A stretch of 64,000 nucleotides of DNA from Rhizorhapis sp036570425 (GTDB lineage: Bacteria; Pseudomonadota; Alphaproteobacteria; Sphingomonadales; Sphingomonadaceae). Shown one piece after another: positions 27,324 to 37,069 of this stretch; position 1 is the stretch's first letter; every line of letters begins with the position of its first letter. The stretch lies in contig DATCYF010000012.1 of the NCBI GenBank assembly GCA_036570425.1, forward strand, positions 98,251 through 162,250. The letters are read 5' to 3'. The position numbers and the translations under genes were made by a program. Under the pieces are notes generated by a model. It was not told the DNA's origin and ran no database searches. It saw only the letters and a list, made by a program, of their open reading frames with translations.

Positions 27324-28103
27324 ATGACCATCGACCTGCGCGACTATGAAGAAGGCAAGCGTTATGAAGGCGATTATCATCAGGCGCTGAAGGAACTTCA
27401 GCAGCGCCTCGCCCGCATTCAGGTTGCCCACATCATTCACCGCAGCCGGAGTATAATTGTCCTGGAAGGCTGGGATGCGTCAGGAAAGGGCGGAATCATT
27501 CGCCGTATGGTGGCCGAATGGGATCCGCGCTATTTTGAGGTTTGGCCGATCTCTGCGCCTACCGAGGAGGAATGTGACCGTCATTTCCTCTGGCGCTTCT
27601 GGCAGAAATTGCCAGGCTCTCAGGATATCAACGTCTTCGATCGAAGCTGGTATGGCCGCGTCTTGGTCGAACGGGTCGAAAATCTCTGCAGCGAGGCCGA
27701 ATGGCGGCGCGCTTATGACGAGATCAACGAGTTTGAGGCGCAGCAGATCGATAGCGGCACTAATATCGTGAAGCTGTTCGTCCACACAACGCAGCAGGAA
27801 CAGGACGAACGCCTCGCGGCGCGTCTGTCGACGCCTTGGAAGCGCTGGAAAACGGGGACCGAGGATTATCGCAACCGGGCGCGGCGGGAAGACTATCTGG
27901 CCGCTATGGATGACATGTTCCGCCTGACCAGCACGCGCTGGGCGCCTTGGCAGGTGGTGGACGGCAATGACAAGAAAGCCGCTCGCATAGCGGCGTTGAC
28001 CTATGTCGCCGATCGGCTGGAGGCGGCGGTGCCGATGGATATGCCGGATGCCGATCCGGAAGTCGTGAAGCTCGCCAAAGCCGCGTTCGGCTATCAAGGT
28101 TAA
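27324..28103 (+). CDS. ppk2: Polyphosphate kinase 2 family protein
   Basis: Transfers phosphate between polyphosphate and nucleotides (NDP or NMP depending on class). 259 residues with Walker A VLEGWDASGKGGIIRRM, Walker B VFDRSWYGRVLVERVE and the lid arginines typical of PPK2. Single-domain form. Convergent with greB, about 120 bases away. The class (NDP- or NMP-kinase) is not resolved. Confidence 0.92.
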   Translation: MTIDLRDYEEGKRYEGDYHQALKELQQRLARIQVAHIIHRSRSIIVLEGWDASGKGGIIRRMVAEWDPRYFEVWPISAPTEEECDRHFLWRFWQKLPGSQDINVFDRSWYGRVLVERVENLCSEAEWRRAYDEINEFEAQQIDSGTNIVKLFVHTTQQEQDERLAARLSTPWKRWKTGTEDYRNRARREDYLAAMDDMFRLTSTRWAPWQVVDGNDKKAARIAALTYVADRLEAAVPMDMPDADPEVVKLAKAAFGYQG

Positions 28104-28223
28104 CGCGCTATACCTGCTGGATCTGCCTTCTACCTTTGACCCCGGACGCCTGATGTGATGTCGGGGAAGGTCCTCGCCTGCCGGGCACAGTGACTTTGAA
28201 GGAGCTGGCAGGAGGAAATAGGA

Positions 28224-28706
28224 TCAGCGGGGATATGTAATCTCCACTACCTCATATTCCTTCTCGCCCGACGGCAGTGTGACTTTGCGCAAGTCGCCCA
28301 CGGTCGCGCCCCGCAAAGCGCGGGCAAGCGGAGCGTTCCATCCGATGCGTCCTGCCGATGCGTCCGCCTCATCATCGCCGACCAGAGTGACTGTGCGATG
28401 ATTATCATCCTCGTCTGCTACGGTCACGGTCGCTCCGAAATAAGCGCGACTTTTGTCGGGCTGCTCTGCGGGGTCCAGGACCTTGGCGTCTTTCATCTTC
28501 TTTGACAGGCGGCGCAGTCTCCCATCGATTTCACGCATCCGTTTCCGGCCATAGAGATAATCGCCATTTTCGCTGCGATCGCCATTGCCAGCGGCCCAGC
28601 TCACGATTTCAACGATCTGCGGCCGTTCGACGGCGAACAATTGTTCATATTCTGCGCGCAAGGCAGCGAACCCCGCCGGGGTGATGTAGTTGGGTCGGTT
28701 GTTCAT
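28224..28706 (-). CDS. greB: Transcription elongation factor GreB-like
   Basis: Stimulates transcript cleavage by backtracked RNA polymerase. 160 residues: N-terminal coiled-coil with acidic tip DRSENGDYLYGRKRMREID, then the FKBP-like C-terminal domain (VGDDEADASAGRIGWNAPLA, KVTLPSGEKEYEVVEI). The DYLYGRKRMREID segment fits GreB rather than GreA. Confidence 0.92.
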   Translation of the reverse strand: MNNRPNYITPAGFAALRAEYEQLFAVERPQIVEIVSWAAGNGDRSENGDYLYGRKRMREIDGRLRRLSKKMKDAKVLDPAEQPDKSRAYFGATVTVADEDDNHRTVTLVGDDEADASAGRIGWNAPLARALRGATVGDLRKVTLPSGEKEYEVVEITYPR

Positions 28707-28755
28707 CCCCGCTCCTTACGGGACTTCCGAAAAAAGGGAAAATCACGGATGGACG

Positions 28756-30759
28756 TCATCCCGGCTGATTTTTGCCCAGATACCGACTGAGGGGCGCTTT
28801 CGATGCTGCTCGTGTCTGGCCCGGGCTGATGAGATCGTAGACCACGGCATTCTCCAGCACGCGCTGAACATAGCTTTTCGTTTCGTAATAGGGGATGCTC
28901 TCAATCCATCGCAGCACGTCCACCCCAGGCAGGCGAGGATCGCCATTCTGCGCGATCCACTTGTTCACATTGCCAGGGCCAGCATTATAGGCAGCAATGG
29001 CGAGGGGATAGCTGCCGCCATAATAGCCCAGCATCCGCTGAAAATAACTGCTGCCGAGCTGAATGTTGTAATTGGGATCTGAAAGCGATGACGGACTGTA
29101 AGACAAGCCGATCTTCCCGGCCTGCTCTTGCGCCGTTGCGGGCATAAGCTGCATCAGGCCGCGCGCACCGGCATGGCTGACGGCCTGACGATCAAACTGG
29201 CTTTCCTGCCGGGCAATGGCGTGGATCATCGTCCAGTTTGCTTGATACCCGCTCGGGATAGGAATGCGGGGAAAGCTCGCCATGCTATAACCAAGCTGTC
29301 CGCTGGCATTGGCTTTGCGGCCGGCCATCACGCCCAGGTCTGGACGGCCGATTACCTTGGACAGTTCATCGGCGAGCAGGTGATCCGCTGGAGTGACGGC
29401 ATTGTTGGCAATGGCGCGGACAAATTTGCTCTGGTCCTGCCATTGACCCTGCTGGCCCAGGACGCGCACGGCTTGCACCACGCCGCGATTGTAGAATTGC
29501 GTCCGCTCGGCCTCCGTCACCTGAACGGGCAGGGTAGCGGCTGGAACAGGAATTGCGCGGCCCAACCGTTCCAGCGCCAACTGGCCATAGAACTGATCGG
29601 CATAGGCGCCGGCGCGGACCAGGAAAAGATTGGCCTGCGTAGCGTCGCCTGCGTCCTGTGCGGCGCGTCCGGCCCAATAATAACCCTTGGATATCGTCTG
29701 CGGCGAACGCGCTGCCTCGGCATAGCGTTGGAACATTGCCATCGCATCTTTCGGCCGTTTCAATTCATAATAGGCGGTGGTGCCAGCCAGCCAGACAAGG
29801 CTGGTATAGTCATCCCGTTCACCCAGGGACTGGTCGCGAATGTCAGTGCCGGCGGCATAAGCGTCATCAACCCGGCTGGCGATGGCATAAGCGGTCGTCC
29901 ATTGCCGATCATTGGATGCAGCCTGCGCATTGGTCAGCAGGGCTTCATACCATTCTTCGGGATCGCTTGGTCGAAAGGCAAGGACCGCGCGGCGGGCAAG
30001 CAGGTCGCGCGCCCCCCAGCTATTGCCGGTCGCTCGCATCCACATCGCCTTGTCTGCGATAAAGCCCGCGTCGCTCGCGCCGGTAGCTTCGGCGGCCTGC
30101 ATCTTCAACGCGGCGTCAGGGCTTTTGCGCTTCAGCGCCAATCGCGCCTCGAAAACGGCGCGGCGGCCCGGCGAGGTATAGGCGAGTTGCCGGTCGGCCG
30201 CGCTCGTGGCATCGGCCCAGAGCAACGCATCCATTCTCATGTCATGATCGGTGGATGTGAAGGTCCGGCCGAACAGGTCAAGCAAACGTGTTTCGTCATC
30301 GACGCTCAGCGCTCCGCCGCGCCAGGCCTGGCGCGCGGCATTTTGGGCGATGGCCATGTCGCCGGGCCGCGCGCTCGATGCAAGCGCAACGGCATAGCGG
30401 GCCCAGCCGCTATTGCTGAGCGGCGGATATTTGGCGAAGTAAGCGGTTACATTTGAAGGAGAATAGCTTAAAAGATTGATCGCTCCTTCGGCGGTCTTGC
30501 GCATCCGTTCCTCTCCGGGCCAGCCGGGATTGGCGAGAAGAAAGGCTGCATATTCGTTGAAACTTAGCCCGTCGCTTTGATTGAGTCGCCTCCATTCCAT
30601 GACCGCCGCTGTCACCTGTGCGCTCTGGGGAGCGGGGGTATTGATACTTTGGCGAACCTGTTCCCAATTGGACTGGGGTGCGTCGGACGTCGCTGCGGTG
30701 GAAGATGTGCTGCTCACTAGAGCCGCTAAAATTGCAATTCTTGATACCATGCTGGACAT
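28756..30759 (-). CDS. slt: Soluble lytic murein transglycosylase
   Basis: Periplasmic enzyme cleaving peptidoglycan with formation of anhydro-muramic ends. A signal peptide (MVSRIAILAALVSSTSSTAA), a long helical superhelix (about residues 50-480) and a C-terminal SLT domain: IARQESQFDRQAVS holds the catalytic Glu, followed by GARGLMQLMPATA and AAYNAGPGNV. About 667 residues. The frame is open to 30810, but starts near 30759 or 30750 place the signal peptide at the N-terminus. Same strand as greB, 49 bases upstream. Confidence 0.92.
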   Translation of the reverse strand: MSSMVSRIAILAALVSSTSSTAATSDAPQSNWEQVRQSINTPAPQSAQVTAAVMEWRRLNQSDGLSFNEYAAFLLANPGWPGEERMRKTAEGAINLLSYSPSNVTAYFAKYPPLSNSGWARYAVALASSARPGDMAIAQNAARQAWRGGALSVDDETRLLDLFGRTFTSTDHDMRMDALLWADATSAADRQLAYTSPGRRAVFEARLALKRKSPDAALKMQAAEATGASDAGFIADKAMWMRATGNSWGARDLLARRAVLAFRPSDPEEWYEALLTNAQAASNDRQWTTAYAIASRVDDAYAAGTDIRDQSLGERDDYTSLVWLAGTTAYYELKRPKDAMAMFQRYAEAARSPQTISKGYYWAGRAAQDAGDATQANLFLVRAGAYADQFYGQLALERLGRAIPVPAATLPVQVTEAERTQFYNRGVVQAVRVLGQQGQWQDQSKFVRAIANNAVTPADHLLADELSKVIGRPDLGVMAGRKANASGQLGYSMASFPRIPIPSGYQANWTMIHAIARQESQFDRQAVSHAGARGLMQLMPATAQEQAGKIGLSYSPSSLSDPNYNIQLGSSYFQRMLGYYGGSYPLAIAAYNAGPGNVNKWIAQNGDPRLPGVDVLRWIESIPYYETKSYVQRVLENAVVYDLISPGQTRAASKAPLSRYLGKNQPG

Positions 30760-30872
30760 AATGGCTATTCGATCCTTATCAGGCGCTGAACGCCACGCTA
30801 TAGGACGCAAAATTGTCTAGAGCGGCGACTCATTATGCCTCGACGCGACGCCGGATTGAAGGAGTTTTTTGC

Positions 30873-31748
30873 ATGTTTTCAGGGTCGATCCCGGCTCTGG
30901 TGACGCCTTTTCGCGATGGGAAGCTGGACGAGGACGCTTTTCGGGCCCTTGTCGACTGGCAGATCACCGAAAACAGCGCTGCGCTTGTACCCTGTGGCAC
31001 CACGGGGGAAAGCGCCACCATGTCCATTGAGGAACATAATCGCGTCGTAGAAATCTGCGTCGAGCAAGCTGCGGGACGTGTCCCGGTAATCGCCGGGTGC
31101 GGATCGAACGACACCGTGGCCGCGCTTGAGCATATGCAGGCGGCGCAAGCCGCTGGGGCTGACGCGGCGCTGGTCGTCGCTCCTTATTACAACAAACCCA
31201 ATCAGGAAGGCGTATTCCGGCATTTTGCATATCTGGCCCAGAACAGCGCTTTGCCGATCCTGCTCTACAATGTGCCCTCCCGGACAATCACTGACATCAG
31301 CGTCGACGTGATGAAGCGGCTGCGCGCCTATCCAACGATCGTTGGTGTGAAGGACGCGACCGGCAGTCTGGGGCGGGTCACCGCACAGCGCCTTGCCTGC
31401 GGGGATGACTTTTGCCAGCTTTCGGGCAATGATGAAACTGCGCTTGGCTTCCTCGCAATGGGCGGAAAAGGCTGTATTTCGGTGACGGCCAATGTCGCGC
31501 CCCGCCTGTGTGCCGAATTCCAGTCCGCCTGCGCGACGGGAGACTGGACCCGCGCGCTGGAACTACAGGACCGGCTGTATCCGCTGCACGATGCCATGTT
31601 CAGCGATTGTTCGCCCGGCCCGGTCAAATATGCGCTTAGCCGCGTCCGGCCTGACATGCCGGGCGAGGTGCGCCTGCCCATCACCTGGCCATCCGATGCG
31701 AGCCGCGCTGCCGTGGATCGAGCATTGGAGATCGCCGGACTGATATGA
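30873..31748 (+). CDS. dapA: 4-hydroxy-tetrahydrodipicolinate synthase
   Basis: Condenses pyruvate with aspartate semialdehyde in lysine/diaminopimelate synthesis. 291 residues: ALVTPFRDGKLDEDAF, PCGTTGESATMS, the catalytic Tyr in LLYNVPSRT and Schiff-base Lys in VGVKDATGSL. GAAGGAG lies well placed before the ATG at 30873; the upstream open frame to 30813 is not family-like. Confidence 0.97.
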   Translation: MFSGSIPALVTPFRDGKLDEDAFRALVDWQITENSAALVPCGTTGESATMSIEEHNRVVEICVEQAAGRVPVIAGCGSNDTVAALEHMQAAQAAGADAALVVAPYYNKPNQEGVFRHFAYLAQNSALPILLYNVPSRTITDISVDVMKRLRAYPTIVGVKDATGSLGRVTAQRLACGDDFCQLSGNDETALGFLAMGGKGCISVTANVAPRLCAEFQSACATGDWTRALELQDRLYPLHDAMFSDCSPGPVKYALSRVRPDMPGEVRLPITWPSDASRAAVDRALEIAGLI

Positions 31749-31767
31749 CACCTGCCGGATTATTCAT

Positions 31768-31847
31768 CCCGTTCATCGCGAGCGAAGTCGTAACGCGCGT
31801 TCTGCATTCTACGCAGCGTGCTTCGGCCTGGTTCGATACGAACAGGT
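31768..31847. repeat. Intergenic repeat, diverged copy
   Basis: Between dapA and smpB. CCCGTTCATCGCGAGCGAAG on the left and CTTCGGCCTGGTTCGATACG on the right resemble the inverted and direct forms of the repeat core seen at 4013 and 27272. Weaker match, so lower confidence. Confidence 0.4.
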
Positions 31848-31867
31848 CATTGTAGAGAACGGAAAAT

Positions 31868-32350
31868 ATGGTACGCCCGCGTCACGCCACGTTCGACAAG
31901 GTGAAAACCGTCGCTGAGAACCGGCGCGCGCGCTATGACTATGCCATCGACGATGTGTACGAAGCTGGCATAGTGCTGTCTGGCACGGAAGTAAAATCGC
32001 TGCGCTTCGGGGAAGGCTCTATCGCGGAAAGCTATGCCGAGGTGAAAGGGGATGAGGTCTGGCTGATCAACAGCAATGTCCCCGAGTTCAGTCATGGCAA
32101 CCGCTATAATCATGAACCCAAACGCCCCCGGAAATTGCTGTTGAACCAGCGCGAAATCGCAAAACTGCATGGGGCCGTTGCGCGGCAGGGCATGACGCTG
32201 GTGCCGCTGTCGATTTATTTCAACAGCCGGGGCAGGGCAAAGGTGGAGCTTGCGCTCGCGAAGGGCAAGAAACTGCACGACAAGCGGGAAAGCGAAAAAG
32301 AGCGCGATTGGAAGCGTGAACAGGGCCGGTTGATGCGGGATCGGGGCTAG
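31868..32350 (+). CDS. smpB: SsrA-binding protein SmpB
   Basis: Binds tmRNA and delivers it to stalled ribosomes. 160 residues: NRRARYDYAIDDVYEAGIVL, GTEVKSLRFGEGSI, a C-terminal tail rich in Lys/Arg/Glu (KLHDKRESEKERDWKREQ). Four bases before the DUF2062 gene. Confidence 0.97.
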   Translation: MVRPRHATFDKVKTVAENRRARYDYAIDDVYEAGIVLSGTEVKSLRFGEGSIAESYAEVKGDEVWLINSNVPEFSHGNRYNHEPKRPRKLLLNQREIAKLHGAVARQGMTLVPLSIYFNSRGRAKVELALAKGKKLHDKRESEKERDWKREQGRLMRDRG

Positions 32351-32353
32351 TCG

Positions 32354-32917
32354 ATGCCCTGCGGCAACTCGAACTGGTTCGTCCGGAACATGCCGACGCA
32401 AGAAAGTTTGCGCGCGAATCGTTTCCTTTCGCCCTTCGCAAATCGGATTCTGGCCCCCGAACTGTGGCGTTTTACACGCCGGTCAGTGCCCCGCGGTGTG
32501 GCCCTGGGCATTATCATCGGGATCATTGTGCCGTTCGCACAAGTGGCCGTTGCGGCGCTGCTGGCATTGAGTTGCCGGGCCAATGTGCCCGTCGCGGCGC
32601 TCACAACCTTCATTACCAATCCGCTGACCACTCCGATCGTTTGGGTCATCGCCTATAAGGTTGGTAATTGGTTGCTCCACATCGACGCCATGACTTACGG
32701 ACAACCGCTCAACTCGCAGGTCCGCGGCGGCGATCCGGGGACCTGGCTGCAATGGTTTACCGGGGCAGTTCCAGTGACGGCCTTGGGACTTGTGGTGCTG
32801 GCGGTTGTCTTTGGCGCCATTGGCTATATCGTGGCTGGCTGGAGTTGGAGAGTGTGGATCGCTCGTAAATGGCGCAGGCGGCAGAGATACAAAAGAAATG
32901 ATGCGCATCCGGACTAG
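32354..32917 (+). CDS. DUF2062 membrane protein
   Basis: 187 residues with two or three hydrophobic segments (GVALGIIIGIIVPFAQVAVA, VTALGLVVLAVVFGAIGYIV) and the DUF2062 motif TNPLTTPIVWVIAYKVG. A basic N- and C-terminus suggests both ends in the cytoplasm. Function unknown. Start at 32354 (ATG) lies three bases after smpB; a second Met at residue 13 (MPTQESLRANR) is possible. Co-transcribed with smpB and perhaps cckA. Confidence 0.85.
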   Translation: MPCGNSNWFVRNMPTQESLRANRFLSPFANRILAPELWRFTRRSVPRGVALGIIIGIIVPFAQVAVAALLALSCRANVPVAALTTFITNPLTTPIVWVIAYKVGNWLLHIDAMTYGQPLNSQVRGGDPGTWLQWFTGAVPVTALGLVVLAVVFGAIGYIVAGWSWRVWIARKWRRRQRYKRNDAHPD

Positions 32918-32959
32918 GTCCGATATTGCGGACGCGGTTTTCCGCGGGAAGGGTGATCG

Positions 32960-35359
32960 GTGCCGGCGCAGGAGATGCTCCAGAACAGGAACAGTGCAGG
33001 AATGTTGGCAGGACAGGCATCCCTCAGGGGATTGACGCCGCTCATCGGCATCACTGCGGCGGCAACTGCGGCGTTATTATATTGGATCGTAGGGGAGCCA
33101 GTATTCGCTGCCGGTTTTGCGGCGGCGATAATCGCCATTGCCGCATTGGCCTTTTATTTCAAGAAGCTGTTTCCGCCCACCTCGGTGGAGGAGGGGGCTC
33201 TTCCCGACTGGACCATCGCCCGTGCTGCCGCTGACGGTTCGAACGTGGCGATCGCAGTGACTGATCGGGCGGGTCGGCTGGTCTGCGCCAGCGATCTTTT
33301 CGGCAGTTGGTTTGAAGGTCATCCCACGCCCCCGGATCTGACGCTGGATGGCAATGGCGGCGAAAGACTGGCGACTGCTGGACGAGCCGCCTGGCGGGAC
33401 GGCGTTGGCAAGGTCCACGGCCTGCGCAAGGGTGCGCTGATGGTTGATGTCGAGATTACACGAACGGGCCAATCCGAGGATTATCTGCTCTGGCGCTTCA
33501 TGCCGGTAAAACAGGCCAACATCATTGACGATTACACGCGATTGCTGGTGGGTGAGGCAGGGCGGCAGTTCACCGACGCCGGGATCATGGGTGTTCTGAT
33601 CGGGGCGGAAGGGCGCATTCGTGCGGCCAATCCCGCTTTCCTGTTGCGAGCGACGGGGCGGCATGACGCGGTAATCACAGGCCGCGATTTCGCATCCTTC
33701 ATGCGCGTCGATAATAAGGGCTGCGTGTTCTTTGCTCGCGAAGAACGTAGCGCCATTCCTATTCGCTTGTTGCAAATTCCGGTGCGGCGCGACCGCCCGG
33801 ATGGACCGATGCTGCTGTTCATGCTGGATGAGCAGGCTGGCGGCGGCGATGGCGGCAGCGCCCTTTCTTATATAGAGACGCTGCTTTCGCTGCTGCCCTT
33901 TGGCCTGGCGATGGCCGATAGAGAGGGCCGCTTCCTGTTCATCAATGACGCTTTTGCGCGGGCGGCGGGCGTGAAGGATGACGAGAAGCCTTCTTATCCA
34001 GGCGATCTCGTCGTTCGGGAAGATCAATCGGCGGTAGCCGATTCCATCCGCCGTTATGCCGTCGGACAACAGCTTTCCGGCGACATCGCCGTCCGCATGC
34101 GTACTCAGCCCGATGAGCCGGTGGCATTAAGTCTCGCAGGTGTTCGGGGTTTGGGCGAGGCGGCGGTGCTTTTGAGCCTGAAGGACAATAGCGAGGAATC
34201 CAAGCTGAAGCGTCAGGTTGCCCAGGCGACCAAGATGCAGGCCATCGGACAACTCGCTGGCGGTGTCGCGCACGATTTCAACAACATCCTGACAGCCATT
34301 ATCGGTCATTGCGATCTGATGCTGATGCGACATACGCCAGGTGACAGCGATTATGACGATATCCAGCAGATCAAAGGCAACAGCAATCGCGCTGCCAGCC
34401 TGACGCGGCAATTGCTCGCCTTTTCGCGGCAGCAGACGTTGCGGCCACAGATTCTGCAATTACCCGATGTCATTTCGGAGGTTTCGAATCTGCTGAAGCG
34501 GCTGCTTGGGGAAACGGTGACGCTGGAGGTCAGCCACGGCCGCAATCTGGGCGCTGTTCGCGCTGATCCGGGCCAGCTTGAACAAGTTATCGTCAATCTG
34601 GCCGTGAATGCGCGTGACGCCATGCCCAATGGCGGGCGTCTTTTCATTCAGACCTTCAGCCTCCGGGCCGGGCATGTGCGGGAAATAAGGAGCGAAATCC
34701 TGCCCGTGGGAAATTATACCGGGTTGCGCGTTACCGATACAGGCACAGGCATCGCGCCGGACTTACTCAACAAGATATTCGAACCCTTTTTCACCACGAA
34801 GGAAGTCGGTAAAGGCACTGGCCTTGGCCTTTCCACTGTCTATGGCATCGTGAAGCAGTCAGGCGGCTTCATTTTTGCTGAATCGGAACTGGGCAAAGGC
34901 ACCAGCTTCGTCATTTACCTGCCCGTTTATTCGAACCCCGCGGAAATTCCTGCCGTAAAGAGCAAAGCGCCGGAAAAAAAGAGCGATATCTGGGGCACGG
35001 GCACGATCCTGCTGGTGGAGGATGAGGACATGGTTCGCTCTGTTGCGGAACGCGCGCTATCGAGGCAGGGCTACAAGGTCCTGACCGCCACTGATGGAGA
35101 AGAGGCGCTGGAAGTACTGGCGCGCGGTGAGAGCATAGATCTGATGATTTCCGACGTGGTGATGCCCAATATGGATGGCCCGACCATGGTGCGCCGGGCC
35201 CGGAAATCTTATCCCGATCTGCCAGTATTATTCATGTCTGGTTATGCCGAAGAGCAATTGCGTAAATCCATTGATATCGACAATGTATCTTTCCTGCCCA
35301 AACCCTTTTCCGTGACCCAACTTGCGGAGGCTGCGCGAGATGCGCTTGGCAATGGCTGA
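32960..35359 (+). CDS. cckA: Cell-cycle hybrid histidine kinase CckA
   Basis: Bifunctional kinase/phosphatase feeding the CtrA phosphorelay. 799 residues: two N-terminal membrane helices (about residues 25-65), two PAS-like regions, HisKA with LAGGVAHDFNNILTAIIGHC, HATPase (NLAVNARDAMPNGG, VTDTGTGIAP, GTGLGLSTVYGI) and a C-terminal receiver with Asp in LMISDVVMPNMDGP. The domain order and sequence match CckA. The start is a GTG at 32960; other starts downstream of it are possible. Confidence 0.93.
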   Translation: MPAQEMLQNRNSAGMLAGQASLRGLTPLIGITAAATAALLYWIVGEPVFAAGFAAAIIAIAALAFYFKKLFPPTSVEEGALPDWTIARAAADGSNVAIAVTDRAGRLVCASDLFGSWFEGHPTPPDLTLDGNGGERLATAGRAAWRDGVGKVHGLRKGALMVDVEITRTGQSEDYLLWRFMPVKQANIIDDYTRLLVGEAGRQFTDAGIMGVLIGAEGRIRAANPAFLLRATGRHDAVITGRDFASFMRVDNKGCVFFAREERSAIPIRLLQIPVRRDRPDGPMLLFMLDEQAGGGDGGSALSYIETLLSLLPFGLAMADREGRFLFINDAFARAAGVKDDEKPSYPGDLVVREDQSAVADSIRRYAVGQQLSGDIAVRMRTQPDEPVALSLAGVRGLGEAAVLLSLKDNSEESKLKRQVAQATKMQAIGQLAGGVAHDFNNILTAIIGHCDLMLMRHTPGDSDYDDIQQIKGNSNRAASLTRQLLAFSRQQTLRPQILQLPDVISEVSNLLKRLLGETVTLEVSHGRNLGAVRADPGQLEQVIVNLAVNARDAMPNGGRLFIQTFSLRAGHVREIRSEILPVGNYTGLRVTDTGTGIAPDLLNKIFEPFFTTKEVGKGTGLGLSTVYGIVKQSGGFIFAESELGKGTSFVIYLPVYSNPAEIPAVKSKAPEKKSDIWGTGTILLVEDEDMVRSVAERALSRQGYKVLTATDGEEALEVLARGESIDLMISDVVMPNMDGPTMVRRARKSYPDLPVLFMSGYAEEQLRKSIDIDNVSFLPKPFSVTQLAEAARDALGNG

Positions 35360-35406
35360 ACAATCTGGAATATCTCTGAATTCCAAATATTTGGGCATGG
35401 GGCAAA

Positions 35407-35766
35407 ATGGCTGACCGAAAGGCAATATTCATCGTTGAAGACGAGCCGATGATCGGCATGATGCTGGAGGATTTTCTGGAAACGCTGGGCTATGCGCCCG
35501 TGGCTATAGCCGAAACACTGGTTCTGGCAGAAGAAAAAGCGAAGTCGGTCCCGTTTGATGGCGCCATATTGGATTGCAATATTGGTACTGAAAAGGTCTG
35601 GCCAGTAGCTGATTATCTAATGGGAAAAGGCGTGCCGATCCTGTTTGCGACCGGCGGCAATTCGGATGAAATTCCCGAACGCTTCGCCGATTGCCCCAGC
35701 CTGGAAAAGCCTTACACCATGGGGAATGTCGAAATCGCGCTGGCCGAGCTATTTGGTGCTGGATAA
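35407..35766 (+). CDS. Stand-alone response regulator receiver protein
   Basis: 119-residue single receiver domain: IFIVEDEPMIGMMLEDFL, phospho-acceptor Asp in GAILDCNIG, Thr in LFATGG and Lys in SLEKPYTM. It lies 47 bases after cckA on the same strand but is not ChpT, so its place in a relay is unknown. Confidence 0.85.
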   Translation: MADRKAIFIVEDEPMIGMMLEDFLETLGYAPVAIAETLVLAEEKAKSVPFDGAILDCNIGTEKVWPVADYLMGKGVPILFATGGNSDEIPERFADCPSLEKPYTMGNVEIALAELFGAG

Positions 35767-35772
35767 AAATTC

Positions 35773-35787
35773 GTTCTCCTATTGTTC
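35773..35787 (+). promoter_or_regulatory. LexA box of recA
   Basis: GTTC at 35773-35776 and 35784-35787 separated by seven bases: exactly the alphaproteobacterial LexA operator GTTC-N7-GTTC, 75 bases ahead of the recA start. recA should therefore be SOS-induced. Confidence 0.85.
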
Positions 35788-35861
35788 CTTAAGAACAGAT
35801 GCGGTACATGCTGTTCACGCGTTGATTGGAACGCGCGATCAACCTACGAGGGAACAGGGCT

Positions 35862-36935
35862 ATGGCTGCACAGCTCAAACTTATCGATTCCGAGGACAAA
35901 AAAGGGAATATGGATAGACAGAAAGCTCTCGAAGCCGCGTTGTCGCAGATTGATCGCGCTTTTGGCAAAGGCTCCGCCATGAAGCTGGGAAGCCGCGACA
36001 AGATGGAGATCGAGGCAGTTTCCACCGGCTCGCTGGGCCTCGACATCGCGCTTGGTATTGGTGGCCTGCCCCGTGGCCGAATTATCGAAATCTATGGCCC
36101 CGAAAGCTCGGGCAAGACAACGCTCGCGCTCCACGCCATTGCAGAGGCCCAGAAGGGCGGCGGCACAGCGGCCTTTATCGACGCGGAGCATGCCCTTGAT
36201 CCCGTTTACGCGAAGAAGCTGGGCGTCGATATCGACGAACTTATCGTGTCGCAGCCGGATACAGGTGAACAGGCGCTGGAAATCGTTGATACATTGGTTC
36301 GTTCCAACGCTGTTGACGTACTGGTGGTGGATTCAGTCGCGGCGCTGGTGCCGCGGGCTGAAATCGAGGGTGAGATGGGCGACAGCCATGTCGGCCTTCA
36401 GGCCCGCCTCATGTCTCAGGCGCTCCGCAAGCTTACCGGTTCGATCAGCCGTTCGCGCTGCACAGTCATCTTCATCAATCAGGTGCGCATGAAGATCGGT
36501 GTGATGTATGGTAATCCTGAGACCACGACAGGCGGTAATGCATTGAAATTTTATGCTTCCGTCCGTCTCGACATTCGCCGCACCGGCCAGATCAAGGACC
36601 GGGACGATATCGTCGGCAACGCCACGCGCGTGAAGGTCGTCAAGAACAAGGTGGCCCCGCCCTTCAAGCAGGTCGAATTCGACATCATGTATGGCGAGGG
36701 CATTTCAAAGATCGGCGAAATTCTCGATCTTGGCGTCAAAGCGGGCATCGTTGAAAAATCCGGCGCATGGTTCAGCTATGACTCGGTTCGTATTGGGCAG
36801 GGTCGTGAAAACGCCAAAAACTTCCTGAAGGAAAATCCGGAACTTGCCGACAAGCTCGAAAGCGCGATCCGTGGCAAGACCGATAGCGTCGCCGAAGCCT
36901 TGATGACTGGCCCCGACGAGGATGATGGCGAATGA
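35862..36935 (+). CDS. recA: Recombinase RecA
   Basis: ATP-dependent strand-exchange protein and LexA coprotease. 357 residues with Walker A GPESSGKTT (Lys85), the L1/L2 loop region (SHVGLQARLMSQALRKLTG, FINQVRMKIGVMYGNPETT) and the KVVKNKVAPPFKQVEF signature. The frame is open to 35826, but GAGGGAACAGG precedes the ATG at 35862. Confidence 0.98.
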   Translation: MAAQLKLIDSEDKKGNMDRQKALEAALSQIDRAFGKGSAMKLGSRDKMEIEAVSTGSLGLDIALGIGGLPRGRIIEIYGPESSGKTTLALHAIAEAQKGGGTAAFIDAEHALDPVYAKKLGVDIDELIVSQPDTGEQALEIVDTLVRSNAVDVLVVDSVAALVPRAEIEGEMGDSHVGLQARLMSQALRKLTGSISRSRCTVIFINQVRMKIGVMYGNPETTTGGNALKFYASVRLDIRRTGQIKDRDDIVGNATRVKVVKNKVAPPFKQVEFDIMYGEGISKIGEILDLGVKAGIVEKSGAWFSYDSVRIGQGRENAKNFLKENPELADKLESAIRGKTDSVAEALMTGPDEDDGE

Positions 36936-36977
36936 TTTCGCCTATATAATATCTGACATAAGAATGGCATCTGACAT

Positions 36978-37016
36978 AAAATCGCCGGATAGGAGGGCTC
37001 CCGTCCGGCGATTTTT
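36978..37016. terminator. Bidirectional terminator between recA and gcrA
   Basis: A 12-base arm AAAATCGCCGGA pairs with TCCGGCGATTTT; T-tract on the right, A-tract on the left, so it can stop both recA transcription and the opposing gcrA transcript. Confidence 0.85.
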
Positions 37017-37069
37017 ATGGTGTGATAGACCCGCTTAACGCGACTTCATTGGAATTGAGGTCTTGCGCC

